Below are positions 11,582-23,413 of a DNA stretch of 64,000 nucleotides, in pieces. Made by a program: the position numbers and the translations under genes. The notes below the pieces were generated by a model. It saw only the letters and a program-made list of their open reading frames with translations. It made no database searches and had not been told where the DNA came from. Source of the stretch: Astrothelium macrocarpum (lineage: Eukaryota; Ascomycota; Dothideomycetes; Trypetheliales; Trypetheliaceae); assembly GCA_021030915.1 (NCBI GenBank), contig JAGEMR010000023.1:305143-369142 (forward strand), given 5' to 3'. Position 1 is the first letter of the stretch, and every line of letters starts with the position of its first letter.

Positions 11582-13250
11582 ATGGCCGGAATGGATATTG
11601 CGTTCGGCGTTATAGGCACAGTAGATGTGGCGTTGAGGTTAGTTGCATGTATTTCGGCGCCTCCACTAGCCTGGTGTTATTAAGGACCTTGACGAACTTG
11701 ATCCCGGACAGATACGGCAAAATCCTTGTCGAGACTTGTTCTGCATTCAAACATGCCGAAAAGGAAATCTACGAGAATATCGTTCGAATCGAAAGTAACT
11801 GGATGCAGACGAGCATGCAGCTGGACTTCCTTCGTCGAATTTGGAACGAGCTGGGGGAGGAATATCAATGCATACAAGGTGAAAATATTAACATTCTCTG
11901 CGAGAAGCTTCGGGCCGCGGATGTCAAACTGAAAAGCTATCTCAAAGAGCGGCCTCCCGCAGCTGACGCAACCTCGACAACTGTACCGACTACTACAGTA
12001 AAGGTGAAGAGATTCAAGTACTCATTATGGAAAGAATCTCTGGACAAGACTATTGCGGAAATGGAATCGTGGCAGAAGCAGTTCAATCCTTCATGGTTTC
12101 TAATCATGAGAATTGCAAGTCAGCAGGTCGACACCGAGCTGGATCGGTCCAGCCATGAGAGTCAAGTAATTAAGACCGCTTCCGGCGTGCGTGACTCGTT
12201 ACGGGATATCCCTCAGCAATCTGCCTCCGTCTTTTTACCAGAGGACGGATTGGACGCAGCTAAGATAGTAGACATACCATTCAGCTCGGCTAAGCTAGCA
12301 CAGCGGGTAGGTTCTACCCGGTGGTATGTCCTTGATCCGATCTTGTGTGAAAATCCTCTGGATTTTGATGAGCGGAGGAAAGGAATTAGAGATTTGGCGA
12401 AGAAACTAAAGGCAACCGAACCGTCGACATTTGCCCTTCTAAAATGTGCCGGTGCTATTGCAAAGAAAGCCTTGAATGAGTTTCAATTAGTACTCAGAAC
12501 ACCAGATGATATGTTGAGCCCTCAGACCCTGCGGAGTATTCTCATGTCAAAGGAAACAAATCACTCTCTTTCGGAGAGATTTCGACTTGCAACCCAGTTA
12601 TCAAGAGCAATCTGCTCTATCCATACGTTCGGCTTTGTGCACAAGAGTGTTCGGCCCGAGAATATCATTCTTTTTCAAGACAAGGACTCCAAATTAGGGT
12701 CTGCATTCCTCCTTGGATTTGACAAAATTCGTCCGGACGAAGGCAATTCCTCTCGATTGACTGGTGACAATGCTTGGGAAAAGAATCTATATCGACATCC
12801 TCAACGGCAGGGCGTGAAGCTTCAGGCACGTTACATTATGCAGCATGACATATACAGCCTTGGCGTCTGCCTACTGGAGATTGGGCTTTGGCAGTCCTTT
12901 GTGCAATATAGCGGCGTGGATCCAGTGCCCATAGAATCGGAAGTCTTACAGGTTGGAGAAGAAAAACTGGAAGAGTCGAGTCATGCGGATTCTGTCAAGG
13001 ATGCATTGGTCATGTTAGCCAGAGAATCGCTTCCTAGCCAAATGGGAGATAGGTATGCCAACATTGTCGAAACTTGTCTGACTTGCTTGGATGCGGGAAG
13101 CGAGAATTTTGGAGACGAAACTGAATTTCAGGATGAAGATGGGATTCTGGTTGCTGTGAGATACATAGAAAAAGTAAGTCCGGAAGCACCCTGTCAGACA
13201 CCAACTCACCTTCAAAGATTCTTTTTCAACTTGGTAGCATCTCTATATGA
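11582..13250 (+). CDS. HeLo-like helical domain fused to a pseudokinase (MLKL-like layout)
   Basis: Three exons: 11582-11637, 11712-13173 and 13218-13250 (introns of 74 and 44 bp, donors GTTAGT and GTAAGT), giving about 516 aa. The N-terminus MAGMDIAFGVIGTVDVALRYG plus about 200 residues of amphipathic helix (YENIVRIESNWM, LDFLRRIWNELGEEYQ, SWFLIMRIAS) resembles fungal HeLo-type membrane-active domains seen in het/STAND proteins. The C-terminal half is kinase-like but defective: VHKSVRPENII (about residues 325-335) replaces HRDLKPEN, and LGFDKIR sits where DFG should be. HDIYSLGVCLLEIGLW is kept. The spliced C-terminus YIEKILFQLGSISI is typical of the family; an unspliced reading would run 37 bp further. 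By analogy with HET-S and MLKL it may be a regulated-cell-death effector. That is inference. Confidence 0.75.
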
Positions 13251-14688
13251 ACAGCCCGGAACCTATTACCACCAACGACTTCAATAAGAAATGTTACCCA
13301 CGACCGCAAAAGATGTAATTCACCGCACATCTTATAAAGAGGAAACCATACTATTCCAAGTAAATGGAAATAGTAAAAAATTCGTTGAGAAACGACTCTC
13401 AAGAGTTGCTCTGTTATCATTGTTGAGGACCTTCCTACAAGACGTACGACGAGTTACATCTCTCGCGGTCGCGGGTAACATTTCTTATTGCAGCCCAAGG
13501 TGCTGCATGTTTGATTCGAAGAATGAGAATGAAGTCAAGATGCATGAGACTGATGAGGCTTTCTTGCTTGCCGTCTTTGGCAAAGCCTCCCCAGCAGTAT
13601 CAGCTATGACGCTCGACATGACAGAGTGTTTACTAACGATTGCTGGAATGCAATTACTTCTGCTCTACTTCGCTTGCTCCTCATCCCAGGCACATGATAA
13701 ATGGAGCTATACAGAGCCCAGCTTGTCGGACACGTACTAATACAGTATGCCCGTGGAATGAGTATGTGTCGTCGTATTATCCGTCCATTCGTCCGGTGAC
13801 ATGAAATGGTTATATTACGAGTTAATCCTTCCAAAAGGAAAAATGCGGCTTTGGTTGGCTTTAAGAGGCTTTAGATTCTGCGCGCACTGTGGGGAGAAAA
13901 GGGTATACCTTGTCTTCATGGCTACAAAAGCACGAGGATGGTTCATAGACTATGTTGGGGCCCATGTTCCGAGCAGATCGTGTCCACAATGGTTGAAAGG
14001 GGAGGTTCGAGATAGCAATTTGATGGAGGATGAAGTATTGACCATACCAAGGGCTTTTCCAGAAGACTGGCTTGTTGCTTGTGTCATAACTATGATGATT
14101 TTTATGCTTTATATTCTGAGTGTGAATAGATATCGGGATTTGTCACTGATTTCGTCGTTCACGTCGTCGCTTTGATCTAACTGTCTCAAAATCCAGGACC
14201 AAAGCGGGATCGTCTCCCGGGAGGCACAGACTTGATAAGTGCCTTTACGTATGGAATTGAAAGTTTAGAAAATCCCCAATAGAAAGCAATTATGGACGAG
14301 ATGGAATTAGTCCAGCGAATGTGAGATCCGGAAATGGGTTTTCTGTGTTGGACTGTTTCATCCCCGAACGACACGGATTCAGTGAGACGAAATTACGCAG
14401 GAAATCCACATTGAACAGCGCATTCAACGGCAAAAACCATTGTTTTGCCGCGAGCTAATTAGGTGCTGTCTTCCCCCCTGATCCTCCGCTTCGGTCGGCC
14501 ACCCAATTAGATTTCGCTCCGAGCCATGAGTGGATCCCTAATAAGCTAGTCAATCACGCCTACCTCCGATAAGTAGGACTCTTGAAGAATGCTTGATTCA
14601 GTTCAGTCCTTTGAAGATTCATTGATTTAGGAGTCTTGACTCAATACCAGTGATTTGGTGAAACCTGAATGTCCTTGCAGCGAGCCGA
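13251..14688. other. Intergenic, no gene recognised
   Basis: About 1.4 kb. It holds two unassigned ORFs, 13291-13740 (149 codons) and 13801-14175 (124 codons), without recognisable motifs. The section 14570-14660 carries short imperfect repeats of a TTGAAGA..TTGATT type. Nothing else was recognised. Confidence 0.55.
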
Positions 14689-16185
14689 ATGGCCATTCCG
14701 ATTGCAAAGATCCTCGAGCAGAGGAGTCATCTCGTCCCAGGTAAGGTAAAACCTTCGAGCATCTTCAATCAACTACTGATCATCAAGAATAGGCAAGCTC
14801 AAAATCACCGAACACTTTTTCGAAGTACCCCGCGACTACTCAACGCCCAGTAATGGAACCCTGAGATTATTCGCCCGTTCGGCAAGGAAAGCCGAGAAAC
14901 CAGCAGACCCTGAGGAAGACGATCCGAAGAAAAAGCAATTGCCTTGGATGGTATGAGATTGATCAATCCTACTCGTAGCTTGTTGCGCATCTTCGTCTCT
15001 GCTAACTGTGGGCAGGTCTACCTAGAAGGAGGTCCCGGATTAGGATGCCACGCTCCACAGAGTTACTCTTGGATTAGTTATGTCCTTGACAGGGGCTACC
15101 AGATGCTATTCCTGGATCAGAGAGGCACAGGACTAAGCACGCCGATATCAGCCAGTTCGCTCGGTCTACGCGGCGATGATCCGGTTCAAGCCAACTATTT
15201 GAAGTCGTTTCGCGCCGACAATATCGTCCGTGACTGCGAATCCATCAGACAGGCTCTAACCACAGACTACCCAGAGCAAAAACGCAAATGGAGTGTTATG
15301 GGACAGAGCTTTGGTGGTTTCTGTATCACGACATATCTTTCTCTCTTTCATGAAGGCCTGCGGGAAGCGTTCTTATTTGGTGGCCTACCACCTGTTGGCC
15401 ACGATCCAGATCATGTCTACGCAAACCTTTACAACAGAGTAAGACAACGCAACAGAGCTTATTATGAGAAATACCCGGAGGATGTCCACCGTGTGAAGGA
15501 TATTATTCGACTCCTCCAGAGATTCGGCAACAGCACAGTACGAACCGCTGGAGAGGGGTCCTTAAGTGCAAGGCGCTTTCAACAACTTGGCATCCATTTT
15601 GGATTTCATTCTGGGCTGGACATGGTGCATGATATCGTTCTGAAGGCTTCCAACGATCTTGAGATCTTTGGTCATTTGACCAGGCCCTCATTATCACAGA
15701 TTGAGAAAGCGCTTCACTTTGACGACAGTGTGCTTTACGCCATCCTTCATGAGCCCATATATTGCCAGGGAAAGGCCCCAAATTGGTCTGCCCATCGACT
15801 AAGAGAGAACTTTCCCGAATTTAGTATTGACAACATTGATAGAGAAGGGCCCGTCTATTTCACTGGTGAAATGGTCTATCCATGGATGCTTGAGGACTAC
15901 ACAGAACTCCGCAAACTGGCCGGTCCCGCACAACTGATTGCTCAAGACTCAGACTGGCCAAAGCTCTATGATGAGGAGCAGCTGGCAAAGAACGAAGTCC
16001 CGGTCTATGCGGCCGTATACATGGATGATATGTACGTGGATTTTGACTTTGCGCAGGAGACTGCGTCCAAGATTCGAGGTTGCAAGACCTATGTGACGAA
16101 CATGATCTATCACGATGGCATGCGCACCAAAACGGATGATGTGATGAAGCACATTTTTGATCTCCGGGATGATACTATTGATTAA
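14689..16185 (+). CDS. Proline iminopeptidase-like alpha/beta hydrolase (S33 family)
   Basis: Three exons, 14689-14740, 14793-14950 and 15016-16185, with introns of 52 and 65 bp (GTAAGG, GTATGA), about 459 aa. The first two exons supply the N-terminal strand (KLKITEHFFEVPRDYS). The third starts with VYLEGGPGLG, the oxyanion-hole HGGPG-like motif. LFLDQRGTGLSTP and the nucleophile elbow GQSFGG (about 165-170) are typical of fungal S33 prolyl aminopeptidases. The likely acid lies in YMDDMYVDFDFA and the catalytic His in MIYHDGMRT, near the C-terminus. The expected reaction is release of N-terminal proline from peptides in the cytosol. Substrate specificity cannot be read from sequence. It is tail to tail with the following monooxygenase. 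Confidence 0.88.
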
Positions 16186-16477
16186 GCGAAAAACTTGTTT
16201 ATTCATAATGAATACTGTAAAGGACAGGGTTGCTACACTTGTAGCTGTAATTAGAAATGTCACTTTCGAAATAATATTGCACAGGGCACCCCCTACCCCA
16301 GTCCATATCGCTCAACACTCGAGTAAAATAGAGACTGCTTTTTTTTTTCTCCTGCAAATCGGGGCCCTTTTGAGCGAGAACGGAGCATGTTCATAGGTAG
16401 ACTGCAATTACTTCAAAAGTGCCATTCCTAACTGCAACAACTGGCGAGTGTATAGCCTATGACTTGCGACTAAAACA

Positions 16478-17830
16478 CTATAGTTTATGCTCTTGTTCAC
16501 TCTTGAGCAGTTCGAATTTTTTGATTGCGTCCGCACAATGCTTTTCTATGTCCTCATCCCAAATCCACCTCAATCGTCTATCAAGATTTTCTTTCAACTT
16601 TTTTTGATCGTCTCGGGTTTCTTCGAGCTGGAAATCGTATAGCATCCCCGTTTCCCTGCTACAAGTCACCAGTCTCTGTGATCTGGGTCTTCTTGTCTCA
16701 TCATAAACTTTAAATGCCTTCTCAACATCCCTAACATTCATTGCTTTTGCCAGCAATCTGCTGAGAACGAATGCATCTTCAACAGCCATTCCCGCGCCTG
16801 CGCCACAGTGTGGCGTGGATGCATGAGCCGCATCTCCAAGCAGGCATATGTGTCCCTTGGAGTATGTTGAGGCTGGCAGATCGTGGTACAAGGCCCAAAC
16901 ATCGGGTTTTTGCATCATGGAAAGTATCTTTTTTACGCTGTCTCCCCAGTCCTCAAAGTCGTGATACATGTCTTCCTTTTTCATAGGTACCACCCAACGG
17001 TCGTCTTCCCAGTCATGATCGAATCTTGTGCGGAATGCGACGACTTGCCTAGTTAGAGGTAAAGGGAGCGACTAGAGAGTGTAGAACTCACCATTCATGG
17101 TCCGCCCTTGTTCTATTGGGAATGTGAGGACATGGCCATCGTAGCCAAGATACTGCTGGCTATTCCGAGCTTGTTCTTCACCAAGCACTTTTATGGCTTC
17201 ATCCATAGGTATCAGACCACGATATGCATATGAATGCGTATATTGCGGATATGATAGTGGATTATCGTTTCCTAGCAATATCTGTCTTGTACGACTTTTG
17301 ATGCCATCGCAGCCTACCACTGCAGAGTGCTTAGCGGTACTGCCGTCACGGAAACGCAAAACAACGTGATCGTCCTTTTCCGCTATTTCTTCCAATCTCT
17401 TCGAAAAGTGAGAGACGCCATCCGGCAGGAGCTTGACAATTTGGTCCAAAAAGTGGGCACGGTGAACTGCACATTGACCGATGGGAGGACAGAAAAGTTC
17501 TGTAATGACGTCTCCAACACGATCGGAACCATCTCTTTTGTCTTGACCATATCGAAATGTAAACCAAAAGTCTTTTTTCGATTCCCACGAGTTGCGCGTG
17601 GCCACTCTATGGAAAGCTGCTTCGATGGCGGGGTCAATACTGCTCATCGCTCGAACAGCATTTGGACCGAATGAAACACCAGCTCCAATCTCACCAAAGG
17701 CATGCGCAGATTCGTATAAAGTGACTGGGACATGGTTGTGGAGAAGACCTATGGTTAGAGCTATACCACCAATACCTCCGCCGACAACAGCGATATCAAA
17801 GGGTTTGGCGCTATTGTATGCAGTATTCAT
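16478..17830 (-). CDS. FAD-dependent monooxygenase, salicylate hydroxylase-like
   Basis: Two exons, 17830-17092 and 17043-16478, with a 48-bp intron (GTGAGT ... GGCAAG), about 434 aa. The chosen splice gives TMNVVAFRTRF, the usual family sequence at that point. Class A flavoprotein hydroxylase landmarks: dinucleotide fold VVGGGIGGIALTIGLL near the N-terminus, the DG motif VGCDGIKSRTR mid-protein, and the GD motif LLGDAAHASTPHCGAGAG with following VEDAFVLSRLL. It probably hydroxylates a small aromatic compound using NAD(P)H and O2. The start at MNTAYNS is preferred. An upstream in-frame ATG at 17917 would add 29 Cys-rich residues that the family lacks. Confidence 0.88.
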
Positions 17831-18954
17831 GCTTGCACAGTTTGGTGATGTATTCAAGCATCTGAAACAATTTCGTGCAAGATATTTAAAGCATGAGGTA
17901 CATTGATAGGTGATCAAGTCACCTCAAAACGTCATTAGTACATTTTACAAATGTTTGGATTTCACGTCATTGGTCATCTTTAGTGGTCAACGGAAGCTTT
18001 CCGAGAGGCTGATGGGGCTAGAGTGCATAGGAGAGGCATTCTATCTTGAGATATCTAGCTCATGCAGCGCAACGCGACTTGATGTGATGCCAAGCATACG
18101 CTCGGAGCAGCTGTTCTAGCTCAACCCGAAACTGGAGACGAAGCTTGTGGCTGAGTCTTGACTGTTTCCGAGCCTAGAAGCCTGAGGTTATCGGGCTGTT
18201 GGTCGCACAACGACAGTGCAACGAGTTTATGCGGCACACGTGCTAACCGAGGTTGTGCTCGCGGCTCGCGTGAGGAATCCACTCTAGACGAAGTGTATCT
18301 TCCAGGGCCCCCTGGCGGCAATCAATTGCGCATGATTGCGCCTCTCCACCATTGCAGGTGTTGTGGAAATGGGAGGTGGAAAATAGCGGAGGCGTTTGGC
18401 AGGGCAACTAGATGACAACGAGGCTGCTAAGTCGTAAAGTGAGTCAACAATGATCCACGGGTGCCAGTCTCGAGGGCAGAGTGATGATAAAGAGGGAGTG
18501 GATGTGAAATTACGGGCAAGCTAGGCAGCGGTCACAACCTTAAAAAAGGAAGGGCCAGGATTGGAAATGAGATTGTTTTTTGGCGGGGGACCAATCAAGG
18601 AAGCGCTGCCCCTGAAACGCCCGGCTCAGCCAAGGCCTGAGCGTCAGCTTCAATGTCCGTCGCTCCCGTCTCTCCAGCTTCCATCAACCTTCTAAATCTG
18701 CCCTCTCGATCTCTCGCCCCAGTCATTCACTCTCAGCAACACCAACTCGCGTCTGTAGTCGCCCTTCTTTTATCGACTACACGTCGCAGCCACTCTCTCG
18801 CCTACCGCACTTCCGCATATTTGGGTGCATACATACCCAATCCTACATTCCTTAAAAGTGAATACACTGTCGTCACACATTCCACCGATACCCCAAGTAT
18901 ATTTCGCTACTGCATCGCGCAGCACCCGTTCTTCTCCAATTTAATACCACTAAG
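17831..18954. other. Intergenic and long 5' leader of the SH3 gene
   Basis: About 1.1 kb. The part next to the SH3 gene (roughly 18640-18954) is pyrimidine-rich, like a fungal 5' UTR. It contains a 101-codon ORF starting at 18653, whose TGA overlaps the SH3 start codon as ATGA. The rest shows nothing recognisable. Confidence 0.5.
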
Positions 18955-20951
18955 ATGAGGCGCCTTCATCATTCCCACCATCATGTTGAACGGCGCTTGG
19001 ACTCGAATCCTGTCAATCTGGATCCGCAAGCCGTGAACGAGGAGGCAATGGCCTTGGAAAGGCGCGCTCCCCAGGTTGAAACCCAAGTGTCGGTTGTATT
19101 CGTCACAGCATCCAAGACTTTTGATGGACCCGTTGCTGGATATACAACAATACTTCCCTCTGGATTCGGCGTCAATGACGGCACTCTGTCAGCGTCTTCA
19201 GCACCACAGCCAACCTCTCAGCCGAACCAAAACACACCGGCACCAGCACCACAATCATCAACGGAGCCAAGGCATACGAGTCAGCAGAGTCAACAGTCAG
19301 AGGGGCTCTCCACGACACAATCTGCCACACAGTTATCATCCGCACAAGTATCATCCACACAACCACAGTCAACTTCTGGATCTACTTCAGGGAACACACG
19401 TGCATCAAACACCTTAATCTCGTCCTCTGCGCCTACTGTTACATCCGGATCACCGTCTGAGATAGGTTCTTACACCATCTCTCCAACAGAATCTTCATCG
19501 CTTCAAGCTACCACACCTGATAGTGGTGATACAGTCCCGGCTGCATCAGCATCTCCCTCCGAATCGTCAAGCAATTCTGGAGGATTGTCAGGAGGCGCCA
19601 AGGCTGGTTTGGCTATTGGTGTCATCCTTCTTATCGCTCTTATCGCGGGAGGTGCCTTCTTCCTCTATCGTTACAAGAAGCGACAGGATGAATCTCACGA
19701 GCAGCTCGAGGATAACGAAAAGACTGCTGCAACGCCTGCATTTGTCCCAGCGCGTGAGCCAAGCGTGAGGTCTACAAGGACACCGACAAATGCGCCACGA
19801 CTTAGCCTTCGCCCTCTCACCCAATTCTCTCCGAACCTTGGTGCTGGAGACCAGGCTGTCGTTGGAAATAAGCTTGAGATGACCTCGAATCCCAACGGCG
19901 CATCCCAGCAGCCTAAGAGCATGTGGGAACGACCTGGTGAACGTAACGTCATTGGGGAGCCTTCCAATCCTTTTGGTGATCACGCTGCAAGTGTCGGGGG
20001 CGCCGCAGTTACCGGTGCTGCTGTAGCAGGTGCTGCTGTCGGCGCTGCCGCTGGAACCAAGACCAACGATCGACGTCGTTCAAGCGGTGTTGTTCCGAAG
20101 CCCCTCAGCATCAAGTCGAACAATTCTCAGACCAGCTTGGCTTCTTCTGGTGTGTCAAGCGCACATTCTAGTATGCTCGACTCTGCGAATATCTCAGAAT
20201 TCCATCTCGGTACCGCTTCGACCGCTTCATCAGCTATTCCTGCTTCTGTAGCCACTTCTGCTGTTCCGTCTAGCCTAGCTGCACCATCCGGTCCTCCAAG
20301 CAATGTTCATCGTGTGCAAATGGAGTTCAAACCTTCTATGGAAGACGAGCTTGAGCTTCGTCCGGGTCAGATAGTAAGAATTTTGCACGAGTATGACGAT
20401 GGCTGGGTAGGCATTGCTGCACCAAATAATTGGTTTTCTTACTAATCTCTAATTAGGCTCTTTGTATTCGAATGGACCGCTCTCAGCAAGGTGTTGCTCC
20501 ACGCACATGTCTTTCCAAGCTTCCGCTCAAGCCTCGCCCCGTCGGTCCACAAGGTCAACAACCTGGCCCTCGTCCAACAAGTCCCTTGCCAATGCGTCCA
20601 CCTGTTGGCCCTGCAAGCATGGTGCCTCGCCCACTGACACCCAATTCTGGTCGCAACTCTCCCATTGATCCTTTTGCCGATACTGCTACCCCACGCAGTG
20701 GCCGTGCCCGTTCAAAGTCCAACGCTTCCGCAGCTCAACCGCCATCTTACCTGGGCGTATCTTCGGGTGCTAATTCAGCCGGTCAGAGCCAGCAAAGTAG
20801 GCGGCGCTCAAAGAGCGTGACTGACCTGCAGCCCAAGGCCTATCAGGGTCCAATGTCCCCGCGCATTCCTTTTGGGCATGCAAGTAGCAGTTCTATGGGA
20901 TCTGTTGGGTCTGTTCCCGCGAGGAAGCCCGTGCCAGGCCAGCCGAGATAG
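18955..20951 (+). CDS. Single-pass membrane protein with cytoplasmic SH3 domain (Fus1-like layout)
   Basis: Two exons, 18955-20406 and 20457-20951, intron of 50 bp (GTAGGC ... CTAATTAG), about 648 aa. The outer half (to about residue 210) is Ser/Thr/Gln-rich and likely O-glycosylated. There is no classical signal peptide. One transmembrane helix (KAGLAIGVILLIALIAGGAFF, about 214-235) is followed by a YRYKKR stop-transfer. The tail carries a low-complexity AAVTGAAVAGAAVGAAAG stretch and an SH3 domain split by the intron (VQMEFKPSMEDELELRPGQIV, EYDDGW, then ALCIR after the splice). After that comes a Pro/Arg-rich C-terminus. This is the topology of yeast Fus1 and related fungal proteins acting at cell-fusion or polarity sites; orthology is not shown. 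Confidence 0.82.
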
Positions 20952-21784
20952 ATGAGCGGGGCTTTGACCAGAGCTTTGATCAATCATCAGGAATGATAGA
21001 AATCAGTCGACTCAATGTCGCAGGTTGCTAGCTGGCCCATAAGAATCTATCTATTGTACGACTGGAATCGCTAGCGGGCTTGGAGAGATGGATCTAGTGG
21101 AACGAGTGCAACTATTCAACCTTTGCCTTTTTTATCATGGTGCGGACGGATTTTTACGACACTTACTCAGAATGTGCAGTACGGAACTTACCTCAGCACA
21201 TGTCCTCTCCCCTTTTACCTTCTAAACTCTTGTTTCAATTCTACAGTAATTGCCTTTTTTCAATGCTGTGATGAGATCGGTCGGTCTGTGCTCTATCTGA
21301 TGTGGATATGAGTTGACCTTCTACTGCGAAGGATGGAATATTTTCCTTTGCTCTATTAATCTCTGTTCAATCCTCTTTATTATACACTATACCCTTCTTG
21401 CCTGGACCTGCAAGACGCTGCTTTACTGCAACTAGCTTTGCTGATCTGGGGCCTCGCGGCAAAGACTGAAAATTATCTTGAAGTCATTTGATCTTTTCCT
21501 TTTTCAGTTTTCTTGTAGGTAGTTTAAATTAGATAAATACCCTGTTATGAGATGTCATCGAGAAGAAAGTTTTCTGTCCATATTTTCAAAACTGTGTTCC
21601 ATGTGCCGCCATACGATTATGTGCTTTTTTGTCCAAGCTTGAAGTATTCACAATCATCTATGTCTATCAACTGCACGATGTTAGGATGTTTATCAAACGT
21701 GAATGGAAATCTTTTCCAAGACGCCCCACTTTTCCAAATCCAATCGTTTCCTTGCATATTCCATAAATTCCAAATACACCAACT
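20952..21784. other. Intergenic between convergent genes
   Basis: About 830 bp, T-rich, between two convergent stops. Small ORFs only. It presumably holds 3' UTRs and terminators; nothing further was recognised. Confidence 0.5.
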
Positions 21785-23413
21785 CTATCCCTGTTTCATA
21801 CCCAAACCGTCCCTAATCTTTCCTTCCTCCTTGACTATCCGAAATGGCAGCCCTGTGCTCACACCAAACAGCACAAACAGCGCCCACTTCCAGCGAAACG
21901 GATTCACCACAATCACAAACAAAAACCAATACAACAGTTCCCCATACGTAAAGAATTCAAACGCCCCACCTGGAGCTCTCGCCTTGATCCACCTTGTCAA
22001 ATCAATCCACCACTTCATCCCCGCCTCCCTCGGCCTTGCCAACGGATCCACCAAGGCCATCAGCAAGAACCTCGTATAAATGCCAATATGATAATTCCCC
22101 ACCGTCCCAATGGCCGACACATATGTGCAATTCGCCGCACACACCGACACCTCGGACGGCGGAAAGACCTGCAGATACCAGCTCGGCGGCGCATACGGCT
22201 GCTCAAAGCACTCATCCGGAAGGAACCCCAGACTCGGCCGCGTAAACTCCGTCGCTAGCACGCACAGCTCCCCAGGAACCAGTATCTCACGCCCCGGCCC
22301 ACCCTTTGGCACCCCGGGCGAGCGATGATTAAACCTAATACCATCCTCCGCAAAGCCCAACACATCACCACGCAACCACTCCGCCTTACCCTCGCGAATC
22401 AGCGCCAACACATCATCATTCACCATCGGGGTATCCGTAAACAATCCCTTCCCTTCTTTTCCCTCCGGCGGCGCCAAATCCTTCAAATCGCGATAGAACA
22501 AGCTCCGCAGCAGCCGCTCAGGGATCCACGACAGCAGCGTCTCGCGCCCGAGCACGTTCATCGACAGCACGGCCTCGACCACGGGGTTCCGCGGGATGAT
22601 CCACTTCTCGGAGCGCGCGAGGATGGTGGTGTGCTGCGCGCCCGCGTGCGCCGCGAACTCCAGCGCCTCGATCGCCGACGCGCCGCCGCCGATCACGAGC
22701 ACCCGCTTCCCGGCCGCCGACACGCCGTCGAGGCGTGACGAGTGCAGGATCTGGCCGCTGAAGGTGGATTGTGAGGGGATGTGTGGGATGGATGGGTCGC
22801 CGCAGGTGCCGATGGCCGCGAGGATGCCGTCGAAGCGGCCGAGAGAGGGGTCGTTGTTGATGATCCAGCGGCTGGTGTTGGGGGAGGAGGAGGAGGGGTG
22901 TTCTTTGGAGACGGAGGTGACGCGGGTGTTGAATTTGGTTTTGGCGGGGAGGCCATACCGCTCCCAGAGCTGGGTTATTTGGCTGACGATTTGACGGCGG
23001 TCGGGGTAGCCTCGGGTCCATTTGACGGAGGGGTGGAAGCGGTACATGAGGCTGTGGATTTGGAGGCCGGAGGTGTTGTTGACTCTCTGGGGAGGAGGGA
23101 GGGTTAGATATGATAACGTTGAGAAAGATGGAAAAATGGGACCGGTTCTTACACTCCAAATGCCGCCTAAGGCGTCGCGATCACCTGCTTCGAAGATGGT
23201 ACAATCGAAGCCATGGCCAATGATATGGGATGCGGCAGATACACCAGTTAATCCGGCCCCGATGACGGCGATTTTGGGGCGACTGAGTTCTGCGCTTGGA
23301 GGTGGAGGAGTTGGTGATAAAAGCTTGTCAATGAAGAATTGAATGATCTGGTAGAGAAATAGGATAGGGCTGTTGAGAAAATGTCGTATAACTTCGTCTA
23401 TAGAGGGTGCCAT
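21785..23413 (-). CDS. Flavin-containing monooxygenase-like protein
   Basis: Two exons, 23413-23153 and 23086-21785, with a 66-bp intron (GTAAGA ... CCCCAG, branch site CTAAC). The intron is a multiple of three and has no in-frame stop, so unspliced mRNA would still read through (542 aa against 520 aa spliced). Splicing gives GGIWSRVNNT, as in related enzymes. An FAD-binding GAGLTG motif (about 51-56) follows a hydrophobic N-terminus. An NADPH-type VIGGGASAIEA lies mid-protein. The substrate-side ATEFTRPSLGFLP and C-terminal hydrophobic stretches (YWFLFVIVVNPF, WALFVLFGV) suggest membrane association. The substrate is unknown. The antisense of this gene contains long open frames, explained by its high GC3. 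Confidence 0.83.
   Translation of the reverse strand: MAPSIDEVIRHFLNSPILFLYQIIQFFIDKLLSPTPPPPSAELSRPKIAVIGAGLTGVSAASHIIGHGFDCTIFEAGDRDALGGIWSVRTGPIFPSFSTLSYLTLPPPQRVNNTSGLQIHSLMYRFHPSVKWTRGYPDRRQIVSQITQLWERYGLPAKTKFNTRVTSVSKEHPSSSSPNTSRWIINNDPSLGRFDGILAAIGTCGDPSIPHIPSQSTFSGQILHSSRLDGVSAAGKRVLVIGGGASAIEALEFAAHAGAQHTTILARSEKWIIPRNPVVEAVLSMNVLGRETLLSWIPERLLRSLFYRDLKDLAPPEGKEGKGLFTDTPMVNDDVLALIREGKAEWLRGDVLGFAEDGIRFNHRSPGVPKGGPGREILVPGELCVLATEFTRPSLGFLPDECFEQPYAPPSWYLQVFPPSEVSVCAANCTYVSAIGTVGNYHIGIYTRFLLMALVDPLARPREAGMKWWIDLTRWIKARAPGGAFEFFTYGELLYWFLFVIVVNPFRWKWALFVLFGVSTGLPFRIVKEEGKIRDGLGMKQG

Noticed and set aside
13291..14175. ORFs of 149 and 124 codons after the HeLo-pseudokinase gene
   Set aside because: No domain, splice pattern or plausible composition; the true end of the preceding gene lies upstream at 13250.
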